Source of the DNA: Myxococcaceae bacterium
Lineage (GTDB): Bacteria; Myxococcota; Myxococcia; Myxococcales; Myxococcaceae
NCBI GenBank assembly: GCA_016793725.1
Contig: JAEUJP010000292.1
Span: 1 to 34,671 of the forward strand
Direction: 5' to 3'
DNA length: 34,671 nt
Under the pieces are notes generated by a model that worked only from the letters and a program-made list of their open reading frames with translations, was not told the DNA's origin and searched no databases. A program made the position numbers and the translations under genes. Of this stretch, positions 7,328 to 15,600 are shown piece by piece. The number at the start of each line of letters is the position of its first letter. The first letter of the stretch is position 1.

Positions 7328-9415
7328 TCAGCCGAGGTACTTCGCGCGCAGCGCGCCGATGTCGTAGGTGCTGCCGGTGTAGAGGCCGATGAGGTCGTCG
7401 TCGGGGGCGATGACGCGCCACTGCACGTCGAGCGTGGGAAACGCCTCGATGAGGTCGCGCACGGTGACGTCTGGCCCCATGCGCTCGAGGAGCGCCACGA
7501 GGCGGTGCTGGCCACCCGAAACGTGCAGCGAGCCGTCGGGCAGAATTCGGAGCTCGATGGGGTTCAGCATCTTCGAGGGGTCGAAGTTCTCGACGAGGTA
7601 GCGCAGTGACGCGACGGCGCTGCCCTGCTCACCCCGGTGCAGGTTGCCGGTCGAGCCCGAGTGCGTGCCGATGTTCGCGATGGGCGTATCGAGCGCGGCG
7701 TCGTATGCGGCCTGGGGAATGCCGTCGGGCGCGGTGAGGGCGGCGGGGCCACGCACCGAGCCGGCGGCGAGCTGGGCGGCGTCGACGGGCGCGAGGCCTC
7801 GAGCAGCGCGCAGCGCGTTGAAGCCACGAATGAGCGCGAAGCCGTCGGCGACGATGCCGGCCATGCCGAGCACCATGTTGAACGCGTGCAGGGCCTCGTC
7901 GGGCGGGCGGGTGCCCGAGAGGTCGAGCGACTCGGTGAAGTAGCGGCCGCGCTCGGAGTCGATGCGGTAGGACTCCTGCTCGGCGACGAGAAAGCCGACG
8001 CCGCTCGCGAGGCTGGCGCCGATGAGGCCGAGGCCGATGGCCGACGCGGGAGGGAAGACGAGCCCGCCGATGAAGGCGGCGGTGCCGATGAGGCCGGTGA
8101 CGCCCTTCGCGAGCTCGAGGTTCTCGCGCTGCTGCGCCCACCCGTCGAGCAGGGTGGTGGCGCTGTCGATGGCGGTGGCGACGGCGAGCACGTCGGAGTC
8201 CGACGCGTTCGGGTCGACGAGCGCGCCGTAGAGCTGATCTCGAATCATCGAGGTCATGATGAGCAGCTCGAAGCTGCCGGCCTCGCCGGTCTCGAGGCGC
8301 TCGCGCATCGCCTGCAGGTTCGTGAGCTCGGCGGTGAGCGCTGCCGCCGCGGCGTCGCGCACCGATGTATTCGCGAGCACGGCCTGCTGCAGCGCGTACA
8401 TGCCGGCGGCGTCGCCGCTGCGCGTGGCGGCGATGGCGTCGGTGCCGCCCATCACGAGCGCGCCGCGGGCGACGAGCTGGCCCGAGCCGTCGCGCTCGAA
8501 GACGGGAGCGCCGGTGTTGCCCTGTGCGTACGTCGTTGCGAGCGTGGCGAGCTGGCCGTCGCGCGCGAGCACGGCGAGCTCGGGCTCGGTGGCGAAGAGC
8601 TCGCCGAGGCGGGTCTGGGCGGCGGCGACGGCCTGGTCGACGGTCACTCCGCTGGCGAGCAGGTCGGGCACGCCGTGGCCCTCGAGGGTGTCACGCGCGG
8701 TGCGCATGCGGTCGGCGAGCCAGCCGGCGGTGGCCCGCTCGCCTTCGGCGGCCGACGAGAACGGTTCGGGCGTGGTGGCGTCGGGGTCGAGGCCGTGCCA
8801 CGTCGAGGTGGTGGTGACGGTGGCGAGGTCGGCCTCGAGCTGCTGATGCAGCACGGGGTCGGCGGCGAGCTGCTGGGCGGTGACGGCGGCCCAGTCGACG
8901 CCGGTCATGCCGGGCGTCTGCGCGTTCGAGAACCGCACGAGCGTCGGCTGAAGCTCACGCCACGTGAGCTGCAGCTCGGCCATGGCTGCGGGCACCTCGG
9001 TCGCGAAGTCGGTGAGCTGCTGCGCTTCGATGGCGCCGGCGGCGAGCCCCGTCCACGCCGAGAGGTCGCCGCTCTGCAACGCGGCGGTCGGGACTTCGAG
9101 CGCGGCGATGGCGGCGTCGGTCATGTCGATGCCGAGCTCGCGCGCGGCGGTGTCGAGGTTCGCTTCGGTGGGGTCGGCGATGAACGCCTGCACGGCGGGG
9201 CTCAGCGCGACGGGCGTGCTGACGGCGACGTCGCCGACGGGCGCGTCGAGCTGGGTGGCGAACTGGCGCACGGCGAGCGAGGCGGCGCCACCGGTCGAGA
9301 GCTCGTCGATGGGCGCGGCGATGCGCTGCCTCGGCTGGGCGGCGGTGGTCTTCGCGGCGCGCTGTGCGGCGGCGATGTGTTCGGCGGCGTCGTTGTGTCG
9401 AATTCGAATCGTCAT
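7328..9415 (-). CDS. Effector-like protein with C-terminal ParB/sulfiredoxin-like domain
   Basis: A 695-residue protein without a signal peptide. Residues 1-430 are Ala-rich and helical. Residues 438-478 form a Gly-rich hydrophobic hairpin (TGLIGTAAFIGGLVF, then SAIGLGLIGASLASG), as in pre-toxin regions of polymorphic toxins and colicin-like proteins. From about 600 to the end a compact domain reads NPIELRILPDGSLHVSGGQH with R638. This fits the ParB/Srx pattern PIxV-xxDGxxxVxxGxHRxxA, in which the G-x-H/R-R motif (residues 635-638) binds nucleotide. ParB-like domains are known as toxin tips in polymorphic toxin systems, so a nuclease/NTPase effector is plausible but not proven. The ATG is well placed; an AT-rich stretch at 9440-9500 is the likely promoter. 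No cognate immunity gene is recognised next to it. Confidence 0.72.
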   Translation of the reverse strand: MTIRIRHNDAAEHIAAAQRAAKTTAAQPRQRIAAPIDELSTGGAASLAVRQFATQLDAPVGDVAVSTPVALSPAVQAFIADPTEANLDTAARELGIDMTDAAIAALEVPTAALQSGDLSAWTGLAAGAIEAQQLTDFATEVPAAMAELQLTWRELQPTLVRFSNAQTPGMTGVDWAAVTAQQLAADPVLHQQLEADLATVTTTSTWHGLDPDATTPEPFSSAAEGERATAGWLADRMRTARDTLEGHGVPDLLASGVTVDQAVAAAQTRLGELFATEPELAVLARDGQLATLATTYAQGNTGAPVFERDGSGQLVARGALVMGGTDAIAATRSGDAAGMYALQQAVLANTSVRDAAAAALTAELTNLQAMRERLETGEAGSFELLIMTSMIRDQLYGALVDPNASDSDVLAVATAIDSATTLLDGWAQQRENLELAKGVTGLIGTAAFIGGLVFPPASAIGLGLIGASLASGVGFLVAEQESYRIDSERGRYFTESLDLSGTRPPDEALHAFNMVLGMAGIVADGFALIRGFNALRAARGLAPVDAAQLAAGSVRGPAALTAPDGIPQAAYDAALDTPIANIGTHSGSTGNLHRGEQGSAVASLRYLVENFDPSKMLNPIELRILPDGSLHVSGGQHRLVALLERMGPDVTVRDLIEAFPTLDVQWRVIAPDDDLIGLYTGSTYDIGALRAKYLG

Positions 9416-9545
9416 GGTGAGGCAGACGGTATCGACGGCGACCCGCTCGAAACTGTGAAGTTTTCCAAAGGTCGATTTATTCGCGATTCGACGCGACTTT
9501 CGTGCGCGAGGCCTCGTCAGGTGCAGATGTGCTCGCGAATCGCCG

Positions 9546-10700
9546 TCACTGCCGCAGGTGACCGATGAGGAAGTCCATCGCGTCGCCGGGCGTGGTGTCG
9601 ACGCCGTACGCGTTCACCTGTGCGTTGGTGCTGACGCCGGCGTCGGTGGCGAAGCGCAGCAGGGCCATCGGGTGCAGCGGGTGGTGGAGCACGTCGAAGT
9701 TCGCCGACGTCGGCGCCGTGTTCGCGCCGGCCGTCTGCAGGTACACGGGCGGGTCGTCGGCGCTGACGAGACCCAACATGTCGACGTCGGCGCGATAGGC
9801 GAGGTAGTGCGGCTCGGCGAGGGTGGCGACGAGTGTGCTCGCGTCGGCGGCGAGCGCGGCGCTGATGCCGTAGAAGCGCGCGAGTGACTGGCGCTGTGTG
9901 GCCTGCGAGAGCAGCACGTCGTTGGTGAGCGTGGGGTACTCGATGGCGAAGACCTCGGGTGACCAGCGCAGCACGTCGTAGGTCGCCTGGGTGCTGGTGG
10001 CGGCGGCGGCGCGAACGCGCGTCGACTGCCGGGCGACCATCGAGGTGGAGCCGCTCTGGGCCATGTCGGGGTGAAACGCGAGCCACAGGCTGGTGCCGGC
10101 GCCGGCCGAGCTGCCGTAGACGCCGACGCGGGTGGGGTCGATGTTGAAGGTGGCGGCCCAGCGCCGCAGAAACTGCAGCCCGGTGCGGTTGTCGCCGAGG
10201 CACTTCGCGACGCCGGCGTCTTCGGTGCCGTCGGTGCGCAGCAGCCGATATTCGACGCCGGCCCAGGCGACGCCGGCGTCCATCAGCTTCGCGACCTCGC
10301 TGAAGCCGGCGGTGCGGCTGCCCGAGGTGAAGCCACCACCGTGGTAGAAGATGACGAGCGGCGTCGGTGTGCCCGAGTCGGGCAGGAAGACGTCGATGAC
10401 CTGGCGCGGGTCGGGGCCGTAAGGCACCGACGACGCGAAGCGCGTGCCCGTTGGAAGGTTCGGTACGGGTGAGGCGGTGAAGACGAGTGCGGGTGGGGGG
10501 TCGCCGCCGCCGGCCGTCGAAGCGCCACCCGCAGTCGAAGAGCCGCCTGCGGTGGCAGCACCGCCAGCCGTTGCAGAACCGCCAGCCGTTGCAGAACCGC
10601 CGCCCTCGCCGGGCTCGCCGCCCGCGGTGCCGCCGCCAGGAGAGCCAGTGCAAGCGGTGACGAGCGAGATGAAGGTGCTGGCGATGACGAGGGAACGCAC
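9546..10700 (-). CDS. Lipoprotein alpha/beta hydrolase, carboxylesterase (HSL/BD-FAE-like)
   Basis: A 384-residue protein. The signal VRSLVIASTFISLVTAC ends in a lipobox (LVTAC). It is followed by an about 45-residue linker of GGGSATAGGSATA repeats and then the catalytic domain. That domain has DVFLPDSG, the oxyanion motif FYHGGGFTSG, the nucleophile elbow GVYGSSAGAG (GxSxG), an acidic segment ADDPPVYLQ and a His-rich stretch VLHHPLHPM that carries the likely catalytic His. HGGG with GSSAG marks the hormone-sensitive-lipase/acetyl-esterase group. Predicted to be an outer-membrane or periplasm-anchored esterase. It starts with GTG. The linker resembles that of the unrelated lipoprotein at 4630-6087. 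Confidence 0.87.
   Translation of the reverse strand: MRSLVIASTFISLVTACTGSPGGGTAGGEPGEGGGSATAGGSATAGGAATAGGSSTAGGASTAGGGDPPPALVFTASPVPNLPTGTRFASSVPYGPDPRQVIDVFLPDSGTPTPLVIFYHGGGFTSGSRTAGFSEVAKLMDAGVAWAGVEYRLLRTDGTEDAGVAKCLGDNRTGLQFLRRWAATFNIDPTRVGVYGSSAGAGTSLWLAFHPDMAQSGSTSMVARQSTRVRAAAATSTQATYDVLRWSPEVFAIEYPTLTNDVLLSQATQRQSLARFYGISAALAADASTLVATLAEPHYLAYRADVDMLGLVSADDPPVYLQTAGANTAPTSANFDVLHHPLHPMALLRFATDAGVSTNAQVNAYGVDTTPGDAMDFLIGHLRQ
10561..10596. repeat. Tandem repeat, two perfect 18-bp units
   Basis: CCGCCAGCCGTTGCAGAA occurs twice in direct succession. It encodes the SATAGG-type linker of the esterase lipoprotein on the minus strand. The unit length equals that of the 5751-5804 array, but the codons differ. 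Confidence 0.9.
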
Positions 10701-10735
10701 GGCGCGAAACCCTACCGCATGAGCGGCTGAAGACG

Positions 10736-10839
10736 TGGGACGTCTCGGTACACGAACCGAAGTGCCGTTTCAAAAAGAGTCATCCCATGGGATCTCTGTT
10801 TTCGAAACGGCACCTCGGAAGACAGTGCCAGACATCCCA
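10736..10839. repeat. 104-bp imperfect palindrome (REP/MITE-like) in the divergent intergenic region
   Basis: All three nested arm pairs share one centre (10787.5). The outer arms are TGGGACGTCT (10736-10745) and AGACATCCCA (10830-10839), 9 of 10 paired. The inner arms GTGCCGTTTC (10762-10771) and GAAACGGCAC (10804-10813) are perfect. The core is ATCCCATGGGAT (10782-10793), also perfect. The core and outer arms share TGGGAYG. The element is more AT-rich than its surroundings. It lies in the 363-nt gap (10701-11063) between two divergently transcribed lipoprotein genes, so it is not a convergent terminator. Apart from this element I see no gene in the gap; short open frames across it are shadows. 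Confidence 0.75.
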
Positions 10840-11063
10840 TGTGTGATGAGCGAGGAGCGCTGCGTTCGCTGCGAGGGCGTTGAGAGCGGCAACGCGGCGG
10901 AGGCCGGAGGCCAGTGCTCCAGCGTTTGCCGCACCGAAGTCGCGCTTCGATGGGTTCGAGCTTCGACCTGGAGCCAGGCGACGCGTTGGCCATCATCGAG
11001 CACGTCGGCCTTTTTTCTGTCGCGCTGCCCGCACGTTCGGGCGGGCCGGTTCGTCCCCCCGGC

Positions 11064-12008
11064 ATGCGAAACGCTCTCATCTTTCTCATGTTCACGGCAT
11101 GCGGCGTCACCACGGCAGACCTGACGGCGGCGAAGGCGACCGAGCCCGAGACCGAGGAAGCGCGCGGCCGCTCGCTGTGGGCGCCCGACTGCAGCCCCTA
11201 CCCGCTGGCCATCGACGTCGGCCCGAACGGGCAGGCGGCGGCGCAGGCCGAGCTCGCGGTGCTGTCGCCAGGAGCGACGCTGAGCTGGTCGCAGGTTCGC
11301 AACACGCCGGCGGTCATCTCGGGCGCGGCGTTCAGCTTCGAGTGCGCCCCCGGCAAAGACGCGCGCAAGCTGTGGCTCGACTATGCGAGCGCGCACCCGG
11401 CGCTGTTCCGCCTCGACGCGAGCGAATGGCAGACGTCGCCGGTGCCGTGCGAGTCGGTCACGGCCGAGGCCATCTGGCTGAGCGCGACGCGCGCGACGTA
11501 TGCAGGGCTGCCGGCGCGGTCAGACACGTTCGCGTGGCGGTGGCGACGTGACGGCGCGAACGTGGTGGTCGAGGGTGTGGCGGGCAGCTGGGTGCCGCCG
11601 GCGCAGTACAACGACGCGCTCGCGCTGCGTGCATGCGCAGACCTCGACGAGAAGAAGGCCGAGTCGACGGCCCGCGACACGAAGCTCGGCTACACGGTCT
11701 TCAGCTGGTGCGCCCCGGTCGGCAGCGGCAGCTACCTGGCTTCACCGGTCGACACGTTCGCGGCCGACCCGAACGCGTTCATCGAGCTGAGCGACCAGAC
11801 CGGCAAGGTGCTCGCGCGCAAAATCAACGACGCGAAGGTCGTGCTCGACCCGTCGAGCTACACGCCCGAGCTGTTGCAGAGCGACGCGAACTGCCCGCTC
11901 TCGGGCGGCACGCCGCACGTCGGCTTCGCGCTGCGCTTCGATGCGGTGACCGGCAGGCTCGATGACGTGAAGCCGGGAATAGGCTGCATCGTGTGCCTCG
12001 CGCCGTAA
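11064..12008 (+). CDS. Putative lipoprotein of unknown function
   Basis: A 314-residue protein starting at ATG 11064. The N-terminus MRNALIFLMFTACGVTTADL is a short signal with a lipobox-like FTAC. An acidic linker follows (EPETEEARG) and then a globular region with scattered cysteines (APDCSPYPL, FECAPGKD, VPCESV, ACADL, SWCAPVG, DANCPLSGG and the terminal IGCIVCLAP). These probably form disulfides outside the cytoplasm. No domain is recognised. Upstream in-frame starts (from 10914) would put hydrophilic residues before the signal and are not used. It diverges from the esterase lipoprotein across the palindromic element. Confidence 0.78.
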   Translation: MRNALIFLMFTACGVTTADLTAAKATEPETEEARGRSLWAPDCSPYPLAIDVGPNGQAAAQAELAVLSPGATLSWSQVRNTPAVISGAAFSFECAPGKDARKLWLDYASAHPALFRLDASEWQTSPVPCESVTAEAIWLSATRATYAGLPARSDTFAWRWRRDGANVVVEGVAGSWVPPAQYNDALALRACADLDEKKAESTARDTKLGYTVFSWCAPVGSGSYLASPVDTFAADPNAFIELSDQTGKVLARKINDAKVVLDPSSYTPELLQSDANCPLSGGTPHVGFALRFDAVTGRLDDVKPGIGCIVCLAP

Positions 12009-12062
12009 CGCGGGCACAAAATGTGGGCGCCACGGCGGGGGGCCGAGATTAGGAAAACCCAC

Positions 12063-12677
12063 ATGGCAAAGACCCGACAGAAGCTGTTCCCGTTTCTCTG
12101 GTACGCGAAAGATGCGGAAGGGGCAGCACGCTTCTACGCGTCGATTTTTCCCAACTCGAGCTTCGACGGCGTCACGACGACGTTGAGCGAGTCGCCGAGC
12201 GGCCCGCCGGGCTCGGTGAAGGTGGTCGACTTTCACCTCTTCGGTCAGCGCTTTCAGGCGATGACGGCGGGTGAGCACGACACGTTCAACGACGCGGTGT
12301 CGCTGATGGTCGAGTGTGATGACCAGAAGGAGCTCGACCGGTACTGGAGCGCGCTGCTGAAGGGCGGCGGCAAGGGCGTCGCCTGCGGCTGGCTCATCGA
12401 CAAGTACGGAGTGCGCTGGCAAATCACGCCGAAGGCGCTCGACACGATGATGAAGTCGAAAGACAAGGCCGCGGCGAAGCGCGCGACCGACGCGATGATG
12501 AAGATGGTGAAGATAGACATCGCGACGCTCGAGGCCGCGTTCGACGGTGAAGGCGAGACGGCCGACGAGAGGCCGCCGGGCAAGAAGCCCATGAAGCGCC
12601 GCCGCCCGAAGCTGCGCTCGACCGAAGCGCGAGCGCGACGCGGGAAGCGGCGAACGACGCGCCGGTCGCAGCGCTGA
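12063..12677 (+). CDS. VOC-superfamily protein, PhnB / 3-dmu-9_3-mt type
   Basis: A 204-residue cytoplasmic protein. Residues 1-160 match the PhnB-like branch of the vicinal-oxygen-chelate fold: KLFPFLWYAKDAEGAARFYA, FPNSSFDGVTTT, VVDFHLFGQRFQAM, NDAVSLMVECDDQKELDRYW, VACGWLIDKYGVRWQITP. Members are often annotated as 3-demethylubiquinone methyltransferases, but they are small-molecule-binding or lyase-like proteins of unproven role. The family length is about 160; this one has an extra about 40-residue Lys/Arg-rich tail (GKKPMKRRRPKLRS to the end), which could bind nucleic acid. It ends 3 nt from the convergent lysyl-oxidase gene, with no terminator between them. Confidence 0.88.
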   Translation: MAKTRQKLFPFLWYAKDAEGAARFYASIFPNSSFDGVTTTLSESPSGPPGSVKVVDFHLFGQRFQAMTAGEHDTFNDAVSLMVECDDQKELDRYWSALLKGGGKGVACGWLIDKYGVRWQITPKALDTMMKSKDKAAAKRATDAMMKMVKIDIATLEAAFDGEGETADERPPGKKPMKRRRPKLRSTEARARRGKRRTTRRSQR

Positions 12678-12680
12678 GCG

Positions 12681-15600
12681 CTACGGCAGAATGACCGTGC
12701 ACGCGTTCGGGCTCGGCGGCGCGCCATCGGTGCCGCCGCTCTTGCCCGACACTTCCCACTGACCCACGCGCACGCGCCGAAACGAGCGGCCGACCGCGCC
12801 GTCGAAGCTGGTGATGATGTTCACGGGCGCGGTGGCGGTGGTCACGCCGCGGTACGGCGAGGCCGGCGGGTTCACCGTCGTCGAGTGGTAGACGACGATG
12901 TCGCTCGGCGACGTGGTGGCGCGAACCTGCGCCGCCGGCACCGCGAACAGCGCGACGGCGTCGGGTGAGGCCGTCACCGGGTTCTGCAGCCCGTAGCCCG
13001 TGAAGCGCCGCGCGACGGTGAGGCCGTAGTCGGCGCCCAGCGTGAACGAGGGGAAGCCGTTCTCGACGCTCGAGAGCGGGCCGCCGATGAGCACACACTT
13101 GCCCGCAGGCAGCATGCCCGAGAGCGCGACGGTGGCGCCGGTCGTCGAGCCGCCCGAGCCCCACGCGGGGTCGCCGCCGTACCCGAGCGACCACTGCGAG
13201 AGGTCGACGGTCGCGCCGGTGCCGTTGTACAGCTTCACCCACTCGCGGTCGGCGTCGGTGCCGGTCGGGTTCACCATCAGCTCGGCGATGAGCAGCCGGC
13301 CCATCGGCGGCGGAGGCGCGCTCACGGCGACGCGCACGGTGTCGGTCGCGAAGAGGCCCGACGGGTCGGTGACGGTGAGCGTGAGCTCGAGCGTCTGAGC
13401 CGTCGCCGGCGCCGTGAAGGTCGGGTGCGCGGTGTTGGCGCCGGCCAGCGTCACGGGGCCCGACCACTGGTAGACGAGCGCGTCACCGTCGGGGTCGCTC
13501 GAGCCCGAGCCGTCGAGCGTGACGGTGGCGAGCGTCGTGGCGGTGAGGTCGGGGCCCGCGTTCGCGAGCGGAGCGCCGTTGGGGGCGGGCTCGCTCACCC
13601 CGAAGTCGAGCTTCCACGCGTCGAGGGTGCCGACGTCGATGCCCACCGAGTCGACGACGGCGAGGCTCCACGTGCCGGCGAGCGGCTGGCCCACGGCCTC
13701 GGGCACGTCGAGGGTGACGTGCAGGTCGTCGGCCTCGCGCCCCGAGTTCGCGTGCAGCACCTTCGTGAAGCCGGGCGCGCGCAGCGTGACGCGCAGATCG
13801 CCGATGTACGTGTGCGTGATGTCGAACGAGACCTTCAGGTTGCGCGCGGTGCGCGGGTCGGCGACGTCGAGCGTCGAGACGATGCCGGCGGGGTTGTTGT
13901 CGGGTATCGCGAGGGCCGGGGTGGCGCTGAACACGAGCCGCGCCTCGACCTGAAACGGCTGAACCACGAACGCGCGCGTCGCGACCGAAACGCCGCCGCG
14001 GCCGTCGCTGCCGCGCACGCGAACGGTCAGCGGCGTGGGCGCGGTCACGTGCGGCGCGACGAACGCGACGTCGGCCGCGTTGGCGGCGGGCGAGAAGGTG
14101 ACGGCGGGGCCGCTGGCGACCTCCCACTGAAAGGTGACGGGGTCATTGTCGATGTCGGTGGCGGTGACGTGCAGCTCGGCGGTGGCGCCGGTGTTGACGT
14201 CGCCGCTCGCCCCGGTGACGGCGAGCAGGGGCGGCGAGTTCGACGGCGCCTGCAGCCAGCCGTCGAGCGCGATGAGCGCCTCGGCGTCGTTCTGCAGCGA
14301 CTCGAACGCGAGCTTCGACTGCGGCATGAACGTGAGCTGCTGGCGGTTCGGGTCCGAGGGGTCGACCGAGATGTAGCGGCGAATCAGCGGGCGGCCTCCG
14401 CTCTCGGCCTGCACCAGCGACCACTGCGCGTAGTTGGTGAAGTCGATGGAGTTGAGGCGGTGGCACGTCTGGCAGTACGGGTTCACGAGCTTCGTGAAGA
14501 CCTGCACGCGGGCGTCGAGCGCGGGGCCGCTGACGCCGTCGCGCCACGACGCGGGCACGTGCGCAGCGTCTTTCACGCCGAGGGCGGGCGGGGCGCCCGA
14601 CGGGTACATCTCGTCGAGGTACGTCGTGATGACGGCCTTCGCGTGGTCGACGCCGAACGGCGCACCTTGCGCCTCGCCGCGCAGGGCGGCGTTCGCCGAA
14701 CGAATCGCCTGGTTGAGCGCGAACCACTCGGCCTGCGCCTCGGTGGCGTCGATGCCGGGGCGCGGCTGGAGCTGCGAGGGCTCGAACTCGCGAAAGACGC
14801 TGCCCAGGTCGGGGCCGCGCTGGGGCTGGTAGCCGCCGCCGTGGCAGCTCGTGCAGGCCTGGGGCACGAACTTGTTGCCCTCGTCGTCGAGCACGGCGAA
14901 CGGCTGCAGCACGCCCTGCGGCGAGAAGACGTAGAAGCGGGTGAAGCCGTCGGGGCTGATGTTCATCGCGACGGTGCCGAGGTTCGGGGCGCCGCGCTGG
15001 CGGTCGTCGACCTCGTTCCAGTTGGTGACGAAGCAGCCGCCCTGGCCGCGCGCGAGCGTGGCGGTGCACGTCATCTCGCGCCAGTACCCGAGCTCGGCGA
15101 CGTTGCGGTAGAGGCCGGTGACGGTGGGGCGCGCGCCGACGTGGTCGAGCTTCCACTGGTCGAGCGAGTACGAGTTGATGTCGGTGCCGGGCAGTAGCGT
15201 GCGGTAGTACTGCGTGGCCTGCACGACGTCGCCGACGCCGTCGCGAACGAGAAAGAGCTGGTGGCCCGGCGGCGGCGGCGGCGGCGGGCCGTCGTTTTCG
15301 GGCACGCGCACGTTCACGAGCACGCGATTGTTGACCTCGTTCGACTCGTTGATGATGTCTTCGGGGTCCATCACCACCTCGAGCTGGTAGTCGCCGCCGG
15401 GCACGCCGGTGACGTCGACGAAGCCGCACGGCAGAAACGCGCTGTAGAGGTCGGCGCAGCCGGCGCTGATGCCCTGGTTGCCGCACCCAAACTTGCGCGA
15501 GCACGAGCCGGGGGTGACGTCGAGCATGTCCATCAGACAGAAGCTCTGCTTGTGGCCCTGCGCGGCGATGGCGCCGGTCGGCGTCAGCAGGCGGTACTGC

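Noticed and set aside
7637..9568. Long plus-strand open frame opposite the ParB-like gene
   Set aside because: Antisense shadow rich in Gly/Glu/Arg/Val, with no motif or RBS; the minus-strand frame has domain structure.
10712..11396. Two minus-strand open frames running through the palindromic element
   Set aside because: They pass through a nested palindrome and then antisense to the lipoprotein at 11064; there is no start signal or homology.
12063..12677. Ubiquinone biosynthesis methyltransferase
   Set aside because: That name is inherited annotation for PhnB-like VOC proteins; there is no SAM-binding motif.
13425..15197. 590-codon plus-strand frame opposite the lysyl-oxidase gene
   Set aside because: Antisense shadow; the minus strand carries CxxCH sites and recognisable domains throughout.
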